From contig JAOPHQ010004843.1 in assembly GCA_030340625.1 (NCBI GenBank), positions 1 through 64,000 of the forward strand: a stretch of 64,000 bases of DNA, in the 5' to 3' direction. This DNA is from Merluccius polli (taxonomy: Eukaryota > Chordata > Actinopteri > Gadiformes > Merlucciidae). The notes beneath the pieces are model-generated. The model had not been told where the DNA came from, ran no database searches, and saw nothing but the letters and a program-made list of their open reading frames with translations. The stretch's first letter is position 1. Every line of letters begins with the position of its first letter. Positions 44,498 to 57,665 of this stretch are shown piece after piece. The translations under genes and the position numbers were made by a program.

Positions 44498-44664
44498 TGT
44501 TTGATTACTGATGGGTTAGAAGGATTATAGTTATTTGGCTGTTTGATTACTGATGGGTTAGAAGGTTTATAGTTATTTGGCTGTTTGATTACTGATGGGT
44601 TAGAAGGTTTATAGCTATTTGGCTGTTTGATTACTGATGGGTTAGAAGGGTTGTAGCTATTTTC
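44498..44664. repeat. 42-bp tandem repeat, four copies
   Basis: The unit GTTTGATTACTGATGGGTTA + GAAGGTTTATAGTTATTTGG + CT starts at 44499, 44541, 44583 and 44625. It is open on the minus strand as a 14-residue repeat (NSYKPSNPSVIKQP type), which I regard as incidental. Confidence 0.92.
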
Positions 44665-44812
44665 CATGTTTTCTATACTTGATTTTGTGAAATGTTGTGT
44701 GATTATAGATCACAAATGCCAAGAATATTTGTATGTAAAATCCTCTTAACAATTATATTTGTTACTTGACATAATATATCTATCTGAGACTAATGAATAT
44801 TGAATGAGCAAC

Positions 44813-44818
44813 ATTAAA
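44813..44818 (+). terminator. Possible crocc2 polyadenylation signal
   Basis: ATTAAA, followed 30-60 bp later by GT-rich sequence (TTGTTTGTACGTGTGTGTGC), fits a cleavage signal with a downstream GU element. This would give a 3' UTR of about 1.4 kb. No AATAAA was found nearer the stop. Transcript data would be needed to confirm it. Confidence 0.3.
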
Positions 44819-44939
44819 TCAAGTGTGTTTTAAAGAACTCATTTGTTTGTACGTGTGTGTGCGTGTGTGTGTGGGGGGGGCTCTGTGTCGGTGTTTATGT
44901 AGAGTTGATGGGGCAGTAGCTTGACCTTTGCCCTGGTCT

Positions 44940-47900
44940 GTTCTGGTCTGTCTGTGTGATAGCCTGTGTGTGTGTGTGTGTGTGACTTTCATTTGGTTCT
45001 GTTCATCCCCAATTCCTCATTCAATGTTCCATTAGAACCAACTCAACCTAGAGCTGGTCTCCTCCTATAGGAACTGTTCTCCTGTTAGAACCATTCTCCT
45101 CCTGTTAGAACTGTTCTCCCCCTCCTGTTAGAGCTGTTCTCCTGTGAGAACTGTTCTCCTCCTGTTAGAACTGTTCTCCTCCTTTTAGAACCATTCTCCT
45201 CCTGTTAGAACTGTTCTCCTCCTGTTAGAACTGTTCTCCTGTGAGAACTGTTCTCCTGTTAGAACCATTCTCCTATGAGAACTGTTCTCCTCCTGTTAGA
45301 ACCATTCTCCTGTTAGAACTGTTCTCCTCCTGTTAGAACTGTTCTCCTGTGAGAACTGTTCTCCTGTTAGAACCATTCTCCTCCTGTTAGAACTGTTCTC
45401 CTCCTATGAGAACTGTTCTCCTCCTCCTGTTAGAACCATTCTCCTGTTACAGCTGTTCTCCTGTGAGAACTGTTCTCCTTCTGTTAGAAGTGTTTTGTTA
45501 GAACTGTTCGCCTGTTAGAACCGTTCTCTTCTTGTTAAAACTGTTCTCCTGTTAGAGCTGTTCTCCTGTGAGAACTGTTCTCCTGTTAGAACTGTTGTCC
45601 TCCTGTTAGAACTGTTCTCCTCCTGTTAGAACGGTTCTCCTGTGAGAACTGTTCTCCTGTTAGAACCATTCTCCTCCTGTTAGAACTGTTCTCCTCCTGT
45701 TAGAACCATTCTCCTGTTACAGCTGTTCTCCTGTGAGAACTGTTCTCCTGTTAGAAGTGTTTTGTTAGAACTGTTCGCCTGTTAGAACCGTTCTCTTCCT
45801 GTTAAAACTGTTCTCTGTCTGTGTGATGGCCTGTGTGTGTGTGTGTGACTTTCATTTGGTTCTGTTCATCCCCGATTCCTCATTCAATGTTCCATTAGAA
45901 CCAACCCAACCTAGAGCTGGTCTCCTCCTATAGGAACTGTTCTCCTGTTAGAACCATTCTCCTCCTGTTAGAACTGTTCTCCCCCTCCTGTTAGAGCTGT
46001 TCTCCTATTAGAGCTGTTCTCCTGTGAGAACTGTTCTCCTCCTGTTAGAACTGTTCTCCTCCTGTTAGAACTGTTCTCCTCCTGTTAGAACTGTTCTCCT
46101 ATGAGAACTGTTCTCCTGTTAGAACCATTCTCCTTTTAGAACTGTTCTCCTCCTCCTGTTAGAACTGTTCTCCTCCTTTTAGAACCATTCTCCTCCTGTT
46201 AGAACGGTTCTCCTCCTGTTAGAACTGTTCTCCTGTGAGAACTGTTCTCCTGTTAGAACCATTCTCCTCCTGTTAGAACTGTTCTCCTATGAGAACTGTT
46301 CTCCTCCTTTTAGAACCGTTCTCCTGTTAGAACTGTTCTCCTCCTCCTGTTATAACTGTTCTACTCCTTTTAGAACTGTTCTCCTGTTAGAACTGTTCTC
46401 CTCCTGTTAGAACTGTTCTTCTGTGATAACTGTTCTCCTGTTAGAACCATTCTCCTCCTGTTAGAACTGTTCTCCTATGAGAACTGTTCTCCTCCTCCTG
46501 TTAGAACCATTCTCCTGTTACAGCTGTTCTCATGTGAGAACTGTTCTCCTTCTGTTAGAAGTGTTTTGTTAGAACTGTTTGCCTGTTAGAACCGTTCTCT
46601 TCCTGTTAAAACTGTTCTCCTGTTAGAGCTGTTCTCCTGTGAGAACTGTTCTCCTGTTAGAACTGTTCTCCTCCTGTTAGAACTGTTCTCCTGTTAAAAT
46701 CATTCTCCCCCTGTTAGAACTGTTCTCCTCCTGTTAGAACTGTTCTCCTCCTGTGAGAACTGTTCTCCTATTAGAACCATTCACCTCCTGTTAGAACTGT
46801 TCTCCTGTTAGAACTGTTCTCCTCCCATGCGAACTGTTCTCCTGTTAGAACTGTTCTCCTCCTGTTAGAACTGTTCTCCTCCTATGAGAACTGTTCTCCT
46901 GTTAGAACCATTCTCCTCCTGTTACAGCTGTTCTCCTGTGAGAACTGTTCTCCTTCTGTTAGAAGTGTTCTGTTAGAACTGTTCGCCTGTTAGAACCGTT
47001 CTCTTCCTGTTAAAACTGTTCTCCTGTTAGAGCTGTTCCCCTGTGAGAACTGTTCTCCTCCAACTGTTAGAACTGTTCCCCTCCTCTTGTTAGAACTGTT
47101 CTCCTCCTGCTAGAACTGTTCTCCTGTTAGAACTGTTCTCCTGTTAGAACTGTTTTCCTGCTAGAACTGTTCTCCTGTTAGAACTGTTTTCCTGCTAGAA
47201 CTGTTCTCCTGTTAGAACTGTTCTCCTCCTTTTAGACCTGTTCTCCCCCTTCTGTTAAAACTGTTCTCCTCACCCTGTGATAACTGTTCCCCTGCTAGAA
47301 CTGTTCTCCCCCTGTTGGAACTGTTCTCCTCCTGTTAGAACTGTTCTCCTATTAGAACTGTTCTTCAACTGTTAGAACAGTTCCCTTCCTCGTGTTACAA
47401 CTGTTCTCCTGTTAGAACTGTTCTCCTCCTGTTAGAACTGTTCCCCCCCTGGTATAACTGTTCTCCTCCTGTTAGAACTGTTCTCCTCCTGTTAGAACTG
47501 TTCTCCTGTGAGAACTGTTCTCCCCCTGTTAGAACTGTTCCCCTCCTGTTAGAACTGCTTTCCTATTAGAACTGTTCTCCAACTGTTAGAACTGTTCCCT
47601 TCCTCATGTTAGAACTGTTCTCCTCCTGTTAGAACTGTTCTCCTGCTAGAACTGTTCTCCCCCTGTTAGAACTGTTCTCCTCCTGTTAGAACTGTTCTCC
47701 TATTAGAACTGTTCTCCTCTAACTGTTAGAACTGTTCCCTTCCTCTTGTTAGAACTGTTCTCCTGCTAGAACTGTTCTCCTGTTATAACTGTTCTCCTGC
47801 TAGAACTGTTCTCCTGTTAGAACTGTTCTCCTGTTAGAACTGTTTTCCTGCTAGAACTGTTCTCCTGTTAGAACTGTTCTCCTGCTAGAACTGTTCTCCT

Positions 47901-50480
47901 GTTAGAACTGTTCTCCTGTTAGAACTGTTTTCCTGTTAGAACTGTTCTCCTCCTGTTAGAACTGTTCTCCTCCTGTTAGAACCGTTCTCCTTCTGTTAAA
48001 ACTGTTCCCCTCCTGTTAGAACTATTCTCCTTCTGTTAAAACTGTTCTCCTCACACTGTGAGAACTGTTCTCCTGTTAGAAATGTTCTCCTTCTGTTAGA
48101 ACTGTTCTCACCCTGGTATAACTGTTCTCCTTCTCCTGTTAGAACTGTTCTCCTCCTGTTAGAGCTGTTCTCCTGTGAGAACTGTTCTCCTGTTAGAACT
48201 GTTCTCCTCCTGTTAGAACTGTTCTCCTGTTAAAATCATTCTCCCCCTGTTAGAACTGTTCTCCTCCTGTTAGAACTGTTCTCCTCCTGTGAGAACTGTT
48301 CTCCTATTAGAACCATTCTCCTCCTGTTAGAACTGTTCTCCTGTTAGAACTGTTCTCCTCCCATGAGAACTGTTCTCCTGTTAGAACTGTTCTCCTATGA
48401 GAACTGTTCTCCTCCTGTTAGAACTGTTCTCCTCCTATGAGAACTGTTCTCCTGTTAGAACCATTCTCCTCCTGTTACAGCTGTTCTCCTGTGAGAACTG
48501 TTCTCCTTCTGTTAGAAGTGTTCTGTTAGAACTGTTCGCCTGTTAGAACCGTTCTCTTCCTGTTAAAACTGTTCTCCTGTTAGAGCTGTTCCCCTGTGAG
48601 AACTGTTCTCCTCCAACTGTTAGAACTGTTCCCCTCCTCTTGTTAGAACTGTTCTCCTCCTGCTAGAACTGTTCTCCTGTTAGAACTGTTCTCCTGTTAG
48701 AACTGTTTTCCTGCTAGAACTGTTCTCCTGTTAGAACTGTTTTCCTGCTAGAACTGTTCTCCTGTTAGAACTGTTCTCCTCCTTTTAGACCTGTTCTCCC
48801 CCTTCTGTTAAAACTGTTCTCCTCACCCTGTGATAACTGTTCCCCTGCTAGAACTGTTCTCCCCCTGTTGGAACTGTTCTCCTCCTGTTAGAACTGTTCT
48901 CCTATTAGAACTGTTCTTCAACTGTTAGAACAGTTCCCTTCCTCGTGTTACAACTGTTCTCCTCCTGTTAGAACTGTTCTCCCCCTGGTATAACTGTTCT
49001 CCTCCTGTTAGAACTGTTCTCCTCCTGTTAGAACTGTTCTCCTGTAAGAACTGTTCTCCCCCTGTTAGAACTGTTCCCCTCCTGTTAGAACTGCTTTCCT
49101 ATTAGAACTGTTCTCCAACTGTTAGAACTGTTCCCTTCCTCATGTTAGAACTGTTCTCCTCCTGTTAGAACTGTTCTCCTGCTAGAACTGTTCTCCCCCT
49201 GTTAGAACTGTTCTCCTCCTGTTAGAACTGTTCTCCTATTAGAACTGTTCTCCTCTAACTGTTAGAACTGTTCCCTTCCTCTTGTTAGAACTGTTCTCCT
49301 GCTAGAACTGTTCTCCTGTTATAACTGTTCTCCTGCTAGAACTGTTCTCCTGTTAGAACTGTTTTCCTGCTAGAACTGTTCTCCTGTTAGAACTGTTCTC
49401 CTGCTAGAACTGTTCTCCTGTTAGAACTGTTTTCCTGTTAGAACTGTTCTCCTCCTGTTAGAACTGTTCTCCTCCTGTTAGAACCGTTCTCCTTCTGTTA
49501 AAACTGTTCCCCTCCTGTTAGAACTATTCTCCTTCTGTTAAAACTGTTCTCCTCACACTGTGAGAACTGTTCTCCTGTTAGAACTGTTCTCCTTCTGTTA
49601 GAACTGTTCTCACCCTGGTATAACTGTTCTCCTTCTCCTGTTAGAACTGTTCTCCTCCTGTTAGAACTGTTCTCCCCCTTTTAGAACTGTTCTCCTGTTA
49701 GAACAGTTCTCTTCCTGTTAGAACTGTTCTCCTCCTGTTAGAACTGTTCTCTTCCTGTTAGAATTGTCCTCCTCATCCTGCCAGAACTGTTCTCCTCCTC
49801 CTGTTAGAAAACTGTTCTCCTCTCCCTGTTAGAACTGTTCTCCTCCTCCTGGTTGAACTGTTCTCCTGCTAGAACTGTTCCTCTCCCTGTTAGAACTGTT
49901 CTCCTCCTCCTGTTGGAACTGTTCACCCCCTGTTAGAACTGTTCTCCTGTTAGAACTGTTCCTCTCCCTGTTAGAACTGTTCTCCTCCTCCTGTTAGAAC
50001 TGTTCTCCCCCTGTTAGAACTGTTCTCCTCCTGATAGAACTGTTCTCCTGTTAGAACTGTTCTCCTCCTGTTAGAACTGTTCTCTTCCTGTTAGAACTGC
50101 CCTCCTCCTGCTAGAACTGTTCTCCTGTTAGAAAACTGTTCTCCTCTCCCTGCTAGAACTGTTCTCCTCCTCCTGTTAGAAAACTGTTCTCCTCTCCCTG
50201 TTAGAACTGTTCTCCTCCAGTTTGAACTGTTCTCCTGCTAGAACCGTTCCTCTCCCTGTTAGAACTGTTCTCCTCCTGTTGGAACTGTTCTCCTCCCCCT
50301 GCTAGAACTGTTCTCTCCCTGCTAGAACTGTTCTCTCCCTGTTAGAACTGTTCTCCCCCTGTTAGAACTATTCTCCCCCTGTTAGAACTGTTCTCCTCCC
50401 CCTGCTAGAACTGTTCTCTCCCTGCTAGAACTGTTCTCTCCCTGTTAGAACTGTTCTCCTCCTGTTAGAACTGTTCTGCT
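44940..50480. repeat. 5.5-kb minisatellite between crocc2 and sned1
   Basis: Built from 18-21-bp words of the form GTTAGAACTGTTCTCCTCCT, with variants GAGAACTG, GAACCATT, GAGCTGTT and GAAGTGTT. Higher-order structure is visible. A 120-bp non-repeat block starting CTGTCTGTGTGATAGCCTGT at about 44947 recurs near 45813. Blocks of about 1.5 kb recur with a 1,553-bp offset (GTTAGAAGTG at 46958 and 48511; CGTGTTACAA at 47391 and 48944). No coding sequence. Confidence 0.95.
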
Positions 50481-51140
50481 GTGTGTTCCTGGGAGTGTGC
50501 ACGTTGCCATGCGCTGTAGCGTGTGCTGGTATGCTGGGAACACACTCCACCACACAGAGAGAGAGGGAAGGGGCGGAGCCAAGGCCCAGAGTCTCTTTAA
50601 AAGCAGCTCTTTCATTATCATAGCTCCGCCCACTGCTTATCCAGTTACCGACCCGTCTCCCGCTATTGGTCGGAGAGCTTTAATTATGCAAGGTACTGGT
50701 CCCTGTGGGGGAGGCGGGGCTTGCGCTGAAAGAAGTCCTTTGGCAGGCAGAATAGGGCTTTTATTGAAGAACCATTAGGGACCAAATCGCTTGTTTAGAG
50801 AAAAAAAAAAGGAAAGGGGGGGAAGGAAAAAAAAAGAGAAAAATCCTCCTGCTGAACAACTCTTCTCCCTCTTCTCCTTTCACTTGTGAGAGCCGCGGCA
50901 GCAGAGAGAGGAGCACGCAACACACAGTGCCCAGTGAGACCCAACACACTGCAGCGCAATGCCGGGACCCCACCACAGCCTGATCCCACATCACGCCCGG
51001 ACCCCGTAACCCCTCCACCGCCGAGATGCCCACCTGGCAGGCCAGGACCTGAGAGAGACCAGGACCTGACAGACCAGATAGAGACAGACCAGGACCAGAG
51101 AAACACTTGAACCAGATAAACCTGATAGAGACAGCAGTCC

Positions 51141-51171
<31 letters not shown>

Positions 51172-51457
51172 CCAGAGACAGTACCACAGAGACACCACTC
51201 CAATTTCAGACAGAGACCAGAGAGACTGGAACCTGAGAGACAGACCAGAGTCCACTACCAGAGACAGAGAGTGAGTCTCTAACCTGAAGGAGAGAGACCA
51301 AAGTGCCGGCACCAGGAGCTGCAACAACGCTCTCTCCTGTGCCTGGGTCCCTCCACTACCACAGGTGTGCCTCTCTCTTCTCTCTCTCCTCTCTTTCCCC
51401 GTTCTCTCACTCCACGGTGTCTGGGGGCAAGCGTCGCGGCCCAGAGAGAGAGAGGCG
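50481..51457 (+). other. sned1 upstream region and 5' UTR
   Basis: Purine-rich sequence with many AGAGACCAG words and an (AG)n run at 51138-51165. Apparent minus-strand ORFs here are by-products of that composition. The transcription start and any 5' UTR intron cannot be placed. Confidence 0.4.
50571..50720 (+). promoter_or_regulatory. Possible sned1 promoter elements
   Basis: GGGCGG at 50571, CCGCCC at 50626 and GGCGGGG at 50713 are GC-box-like, and TTTAAAAG at 50595 is TATA-like. They lie 740-890 bp upstream of the sned1 start. Only the words are seen; function is inferred. Confidence 0.25.
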
Positions 51458-51679
51458 ATGCTGGGGTCAGGGATGCTGAAGGTCCTGGAGGTGATGTTGG
51501 TGGCGGTCTTCGGCACCCTGCTCCCCAGGGCCGAGGGGTCAGTGGCCCTTGGGGAGCTCTACCCCTTCGGCCCCGAGCAGGGGGACACGCGGACCAGCGG
51601 CCAGGACGACGGGGGGTCCGGCCTGGTGGAGATCTCCCTGGCGTTTCCCTTCTTCGGGGACAAACACACCGGCCTCTAT
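51458..51679 (+). CDS. sned1: sned1 exon 1
   Basis: Start at ATG 51458 (MLGSGMLKVLEVMLVAVFGT); a second in-frame ATG at 51473 would also leave a signal peptide. 74 codons. The donor is CTCTAT|GTGAGT, immediately followed by a CA microsatellite. Contains the signal peptide and the start of NIDO. Confidence 0.85.
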
Positions 51680-51838
51680 GTGAGTACCCACACACACACA
51701 CACACACGCACATGTACACGCACACACACACACACACACACACACCAGATCTCAGAAAGAGCTTCCTGAGGTGAATGGGTTTGGTGTGTGCGTGTGCCAA
51801 CATGCCTGTGTGTGTGTGTGTATTTTTCACGTTTGAGT

Positions 51839-51890
<52 letters not shown>

Positions 51891-52152
51891 TTTTCCTATT
51901 TTGTACGTGTTAGCGAGAACATGTCATGTATTTTGTATGTGTGTGTTTGTGCGTAGCTGGACATACTTTTGCGTGTGTGTGTGTTTATTTAGTGTGTGTG
52001 TGTACTGTGTGTACCTTGCATGTGTGTGGTGTATGTTTGTATTGTGTGTGTGTGTGCATATGTGTGTGTGTGTGTGTGTGTTTGTGTGTGTGTGTACACA
52101 TGGCTGTGTGTACCTTGCATATGTGTGTGTTTGTGGGGTGTGTGTTTGTATG

Positions 52153-52193
<41 letters not shown>

Positions 52194-52633
52194 CATGTTT
52201 GTATCGGTATGTGTGTGTTTGAACGCATGTGCACATACATGCGTGTGAATGTGCTCTGTGTCCTCTGTGTGTGTGTGTGTTGAACGGCTAAACTCATAAA
52301 CGCTCCTGGACATTTTCCTTCTTAACGTGCACACACTGAGAGTTGCCATGTGTACACACACACACACACGCACCAGCGCAGCTCCCGGAGAAGGCAAACC
52401 GCAGCTCGGATTCATATTGCGACAGCCTGTGTTGCTGCGGAGCATCTGTGAGCCATTCCGTCGCAGGTCGCAGCTAAAATATGCGTGGCGGGGCGAGTGG
52501 AGCGGTCCGGCGTTCGCTCGCAGCTCAGCGCGCTTTGATCAAGACCCCGCAAATCAACACCACCTGCTGAGCTCTCACAGCGCTGCCGCAGTCGGCCTTC
52601 CTCCCCGGTCCTTGTACCTGGTACACCTCACAC

Positions 52634-52677
<44 letters not shown>

Positions 52678-52795
52678 ACACACACATAAACGTGCGCATA
52701 CACACGCACACACACATACGCACGCACACACACAACACACACACACACACAGTATTTTAATGTACCTCATGAACACACACTGTTGTAATCATCCT

Positions 52796-52831
<36 letters not shown>

Positions 52832-53769
52832 GATAATAACGCCACTGGAGTCAGAGTGGTGCCATGGCAACAATGGGCAAAGTGCACAACGTCGTTTCTA
52901 ATCTCAGCGTCGAGGGGATGATCCCCCGGGTGGTGAGGTCACGTACCAACACGGCCACAAGGCACATGCGCAGGACACGCATGGATGCTGCGCGGCGTTA
53001 GCATGCAGGGTTAATACGCAGGGTTAGCCTGCAGGGTTAGCCTGCAGGGTTAACCTGCAGGGTTAGCGTGCAGGGTTAGCGTGCAGTGTTAGCATGCACA
53101 CCTGCGTCCCAGATTGCGTCGGTACTGCAGCGGCTGCTCAGAATGTATGACCTCACACGCCTGCACTGGCTCACGATCACAACACACAACTGACCCTTAG
53201 AGAGAGAGAGGGAGGGAGAGAGTAAGGGGGAGGGAGAGAGAGAGAGGGGGGGAGGTGGAGGGGAGGGAGGGAGAGTGGGGAGAGAGGGGGAAGGGGGGGA
53301 GATAGAGAGAGGGGGGGAGAGAGCGAGGTGGGGAGAGATTGTGGGAGAGAGAGAGAGAGAGAGAGGTGGGGGAGGTAGTGAGGAGAGAGAGGAATAGAGA
53401 GGGGAAAGGTGGAGAGCGAGAAGGAAGGGGGGAGATAGAGGGAGGTACAAAATAGCGAGGGAGAAAAAGAAAATGGGAGGGGGGAGAGAGGGAGAGAGAA
53501 GGAGAGAAGAAACAGAGAGAGAGAGAATGAGGGGGATAAAAATAGCACATTTGTTGAAATCTAATCCACATCATGTTGCGAGCCAGCGGTGAATCTCGAT
53601 CTGATAAGACGAAGACAGAGAGACAGCGTGTTCTGTCTCTCAGATCTCGGATGAGATCCCATTAATCATTAACTTTAGCCATGACAACGCAAGAGTTAAC
53701 CAGCCGTCTGAATGCACTTCTGTACTCTGTACTGTACTGAGAGCACAGAAGACGAGGTGGTCTGTTGAA

Positions 53770-53832
<63 letters not shown>

Positions 53833-56800
53833 TTAATCACGATCACGTGAAACACTTCACCCGAATCCACCAAACATCTGAGCCACATGGGTGAGAGGAC
53901 CAGCGATGGAGCTTCTGGAAGCAGGTGATACTTCAGCCGCCGCCGCCGAGGCGTGAATTCATGTGCTCTCCCTCGGCGGAGTCGAGCTGAGAGCGCTTGG
54001 GTGGCCGCCACAAGCCGAGGAGCCGACTGTCTGGAGAGGCACTTCCTGAACGTCTTCACGCCGTTAGCATCACAACTCAATAAACCTTGCGGCTCAGCAA
54101 GCCACCGTCCTCACGTCCCTAAAACATGCTCCTCACCGCAGCCATCGCTGGTCGAGATTCCTCCCTTCATCTTCCCTCCCCCTCCCCCTCCCCCTCCCCC
54201 TCCCTCCCTCCCCTCCTCTCCCCTCCTCTCCCCTCCTCTCCCCCTAACCCCCTCCTACCCTCCCTCACTCCCTCTCCCTCTCCTTCCCTCCTTCCTCCCT
54301 CCCTGTCCCCCTTGAGGACAGGGAGGGATGAGGAGGGGGACAGGGCAGGAGAGGACAGGGCAGGAGAGGACAGGGCAGGAGAGGACAGGGCAGGGGAGGA
54401 CAGGGCAGGAGAGGACAGGGCAGGGGAGGACAGGGCAGGGGAGGACAGGGCAGGAGAGGACAGGGCAGGGGAGGACAGGGCAGGAGAGGACAGGGCAGGG
54501 GAGGACAGGGCAGGAGAGGACAGGGCAGGGGAGGACAGGGCAGGAGAGGACAGGGCAGGGGAGGACAGGGCAGGGGAGGACAGGGCAGGAGAGGACAGGG
54601 CAGGGGAGGACAGGGCAGGAGAGGACAGGGCAGGGGAGGACAGGGCAGGAGAGGACAGGGCAGGGGAGGACAGGGCAGGAGAGGACAGGGCAGGGGAGGA
54701 CAGGGCAGGAGAGGACAGGGCAGGAGAGGACAGGGCAGGGGAGGACAGGGCAGGAGAGGACAGGGCAGGAGAGGACAGGGTAGGAGAGGACAGGGCAGGG
54801 GAGGACAGGGCAGGGGAGGACAGGGCAGGGGAGGACAGGGTAGGAGAGGACAGGGTAGGAGAGGACAGGGTAGGAGAGGACAGGGCAGGAGAGGACAGGG
54901 TAGGAGAGGACAGGGCAGGAGAGGACAGGGTAGGAGAGGACAGGGCAGGAGAGGACAGGGCAGGGGAGGACAGGGCAGGAGAGGACAGGGCAGGAGAGGA
55001 CAGGGCAGGAGAGGACAGGGCAGGAGAGGACAGGGCAGGTTCTCGTTTCCCAGCAACAGAAAGATCCTTGAAGCCCATTAGAGTTCCATCCAAGGTTCCC
55101 TCTGCCGCCCCTCCCTCCTGTCCACCCGGCCGAAGGCCTGCTACCAGGCGTTCCCACACATCGCTGGGGGTCCCCATGTCCCTGCTGCCACCACCTCCTC
55201 CCCATCACCACCATGTCCTCCATCACTGTGCTTAGGGATGAGTACAGGATGTGAACGCCCCCCACCTCCACCACCACCTCACCACCTCCACCTCACTTTC
55301 ACCACTACCATCACCCGCTCCTCCAGCACCACCACCTACACCTCCACCACCACCACCACCACCACCACCTCCACTACCACCTACATCACCACCATCACCT
55401 CCCCCACCACCACCTCCAGCTCACCTCTACCAGCACCTCCTCCACCACCACCTCCACCACCACTACGACCTCCATCACCACCACCTCCACCACCACTGCC
55501 ACCTCCCTCACAACCACCTCCAGCTCACCTCCACCACCACCTCCACCACCACCACTACCACCTCCATCACTACTACCTCCACCTCTACCACTACCTCCAC
55601 CACCATTACCACCTCCATCACCACCAACACCTCCCCCACCACCACCTCCAGCTCACCTCCACCACCACCACCTCCATCACCACCACCTCCAGCTTACCTC
55701 CACCACCACCACCACCACCACCACTACTACCTCCATCACTACCACCTCTACCACCACCACCTCCATCACCACCAACACCTCCCCCACCACCACCTCCAGC
55801 TCACCTCCACCACCACCACCACCTCCATCACCCCCACCTCCAGCTTACCTCCACCACCACCTCCACCACCACTACCACCTCCATCACCACCACCTCCAGC
55901 TCACCTCCATCACCACTACCACCTCCATCACCACCACCACCTCCACCACCTTCGCCTCCACCACCACCAACACCCACCACCGTCCTTACACCAGTCTTGG
56001 GGGTCACCCTTCTGGACATGTCCCGTCCAACTGGTGTATCACAAAGTGGGGACTGATGCGTGTGCATGGAGCCTTCAGGCGTCAGAACCATGCAGTTCTG
56101 CAGATGGACAGATCTTATGGATGGATGGCGAGGGGAAGGAGATGAGGAGATGAGGAGAGGAGAGAGAGGAGCGAGAGGAGAGGGAGGGAGGGAGGAGAAG
56201 AGGATAAGAGGAGAGTTGGAGGAGGAGAGTGGGAGGAGAAGAGGAGGAGAGAAGGAAAGGAAGGGGTTCAAGAGCAGATTACCGCACACAAACACATGCG
56301 TACATAAATATGCACATGCGCACACACACACACAGTAAATGCATATTTATGTGGTATAATGTATAAAAAACACACATACAATCACCATCCACACAAACAC
56401 ACGATCCTCCACAGCCCCTCCACGCTAACATCTGCTTGCGCTAAATTGAGTATGTAGTGTGTTCACACTGCATAGTATGTGGATTTTGTGTACACAAGAA
56501 ATGCCCGGATGTATACTAGATTTGCAAGAATTTATGAGTATGCGGCGTGATGCCTGTTTGGAAATTGGCTCCAACTCTTCAGACGTCACCTCACATCTCC
56601 AAAAATGTTGGAGCCAATTTCCAAACAGGCGTCATTTAGATAAACTGACTACACATTTGATATCTACAGGGTGACTTTATTGACCTAAATAATATAAAAA
56701 CTCAATAAAGTGACATATAAACAATCAAATTACAGCCTGCTTTCAAATTTCTGCTATTGCTGCCGGTTGGTGAGAAATGCTGGGAAATTGGCTGTATACT

Positions 56801-57613
56801 TCCGTGTGAACGGTCTGCTGGTAATGCCATACTTAATTGTTCATTTAGTAGGCAGTATACAGTACATACTTATTGAGTATGAGTAGGCAGTACGTTTGCA
56901 ATTCCGAACACAGCCAGGGTGTCTGGGAGTCCAGGAGTCCTATTATGTTATAGCACAACCTCTGGGGGGAGATGGTACAGAGCCTGGGCCGGACACCAAC
57001 AACTGAAGGGGTGGAGTTACTCCTGGTTTCCTGTTTCGTTATGGAGATATTCAAAGTGTATTTCTACAGTGGCCAGTCTACACAGTGCTGATCTGAAACC
57101 TTTACAGACATTTTGTTACTGTTTAGTAGGGCTAGTTGAGTTACATTCACCCTTAATAGCCAATTATGCGTTTACAGATCCCCGCTTCCACCAAAATGAT
57201 TGGTTGAATCAAATATGAAGCGAAAGAAAGGGAAACGCCCTGTTCACCTAGATTTGAGCTTGTCTGCCAGCAGACTTTAGATTACCAGTCTAAAGTCTGA
57301 TTTGTGAGACTAGGGTGTTTGTAAGGTTTGGAGGAAGCGGCCATGTTGGTGAGGTCAGGGTGTTGGTGAGTGTGAGGAGGAAGCGGCCATGTTGTCCTGG
57401 GTCGGTCTGCGGGTTCCTTCGACATTGCGGCGGTTTATTTTGGCTCTCGTCTTCCAGATGAAAGTTTGTTTTGCTTCATAAATTACTCGACTCCCAAGCA
57501 AATCGCTGTAGTTGAACCGAGCGGACGTATCCGGAAATAACCTCCGACCAAGAACAACAAGTGATGTTATGGAGGGAAGTGGCACTATGGCAGAGAGAGA
57601 GGGAGAGAGGGGT

Positions 57614-57665
<52 letters not shown>

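Noticed and set aside
45050..50480. CRISPR-like regular repeats
   Set aside because: Vertebrate DNA; units are directly adjacent without unique spacers, so this is a minisatellite.
50761..51516. 251-codon minus-strand ORF over the sned1 5' region
   Set aside because: Leu/Ser-rich reading of purine-rich 5' UTR repeats, antisense to the supported sned1 exon 1.
52999..53098. Interstitial telomere repeat, because GGGTTAG recurs
   Set aside because: The period is 13-14 bp (GCAGGGTTAGCCT), not six, so it is an ordinary short tandem repeat.
54126..55235. 369-codon + ORF and overlapping minus-strand ORFs of 263-340 codons
   Set aside because: All are readings of the 15-bp minisatellite, open in every + frame because the unit lacks stops.
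55238..56153. His/Pro/Thr-rich ORFs of 270-300 codons
   Set aside because: By-products of (CCA)n/(CCT)n repeats in sned1 intron 1.
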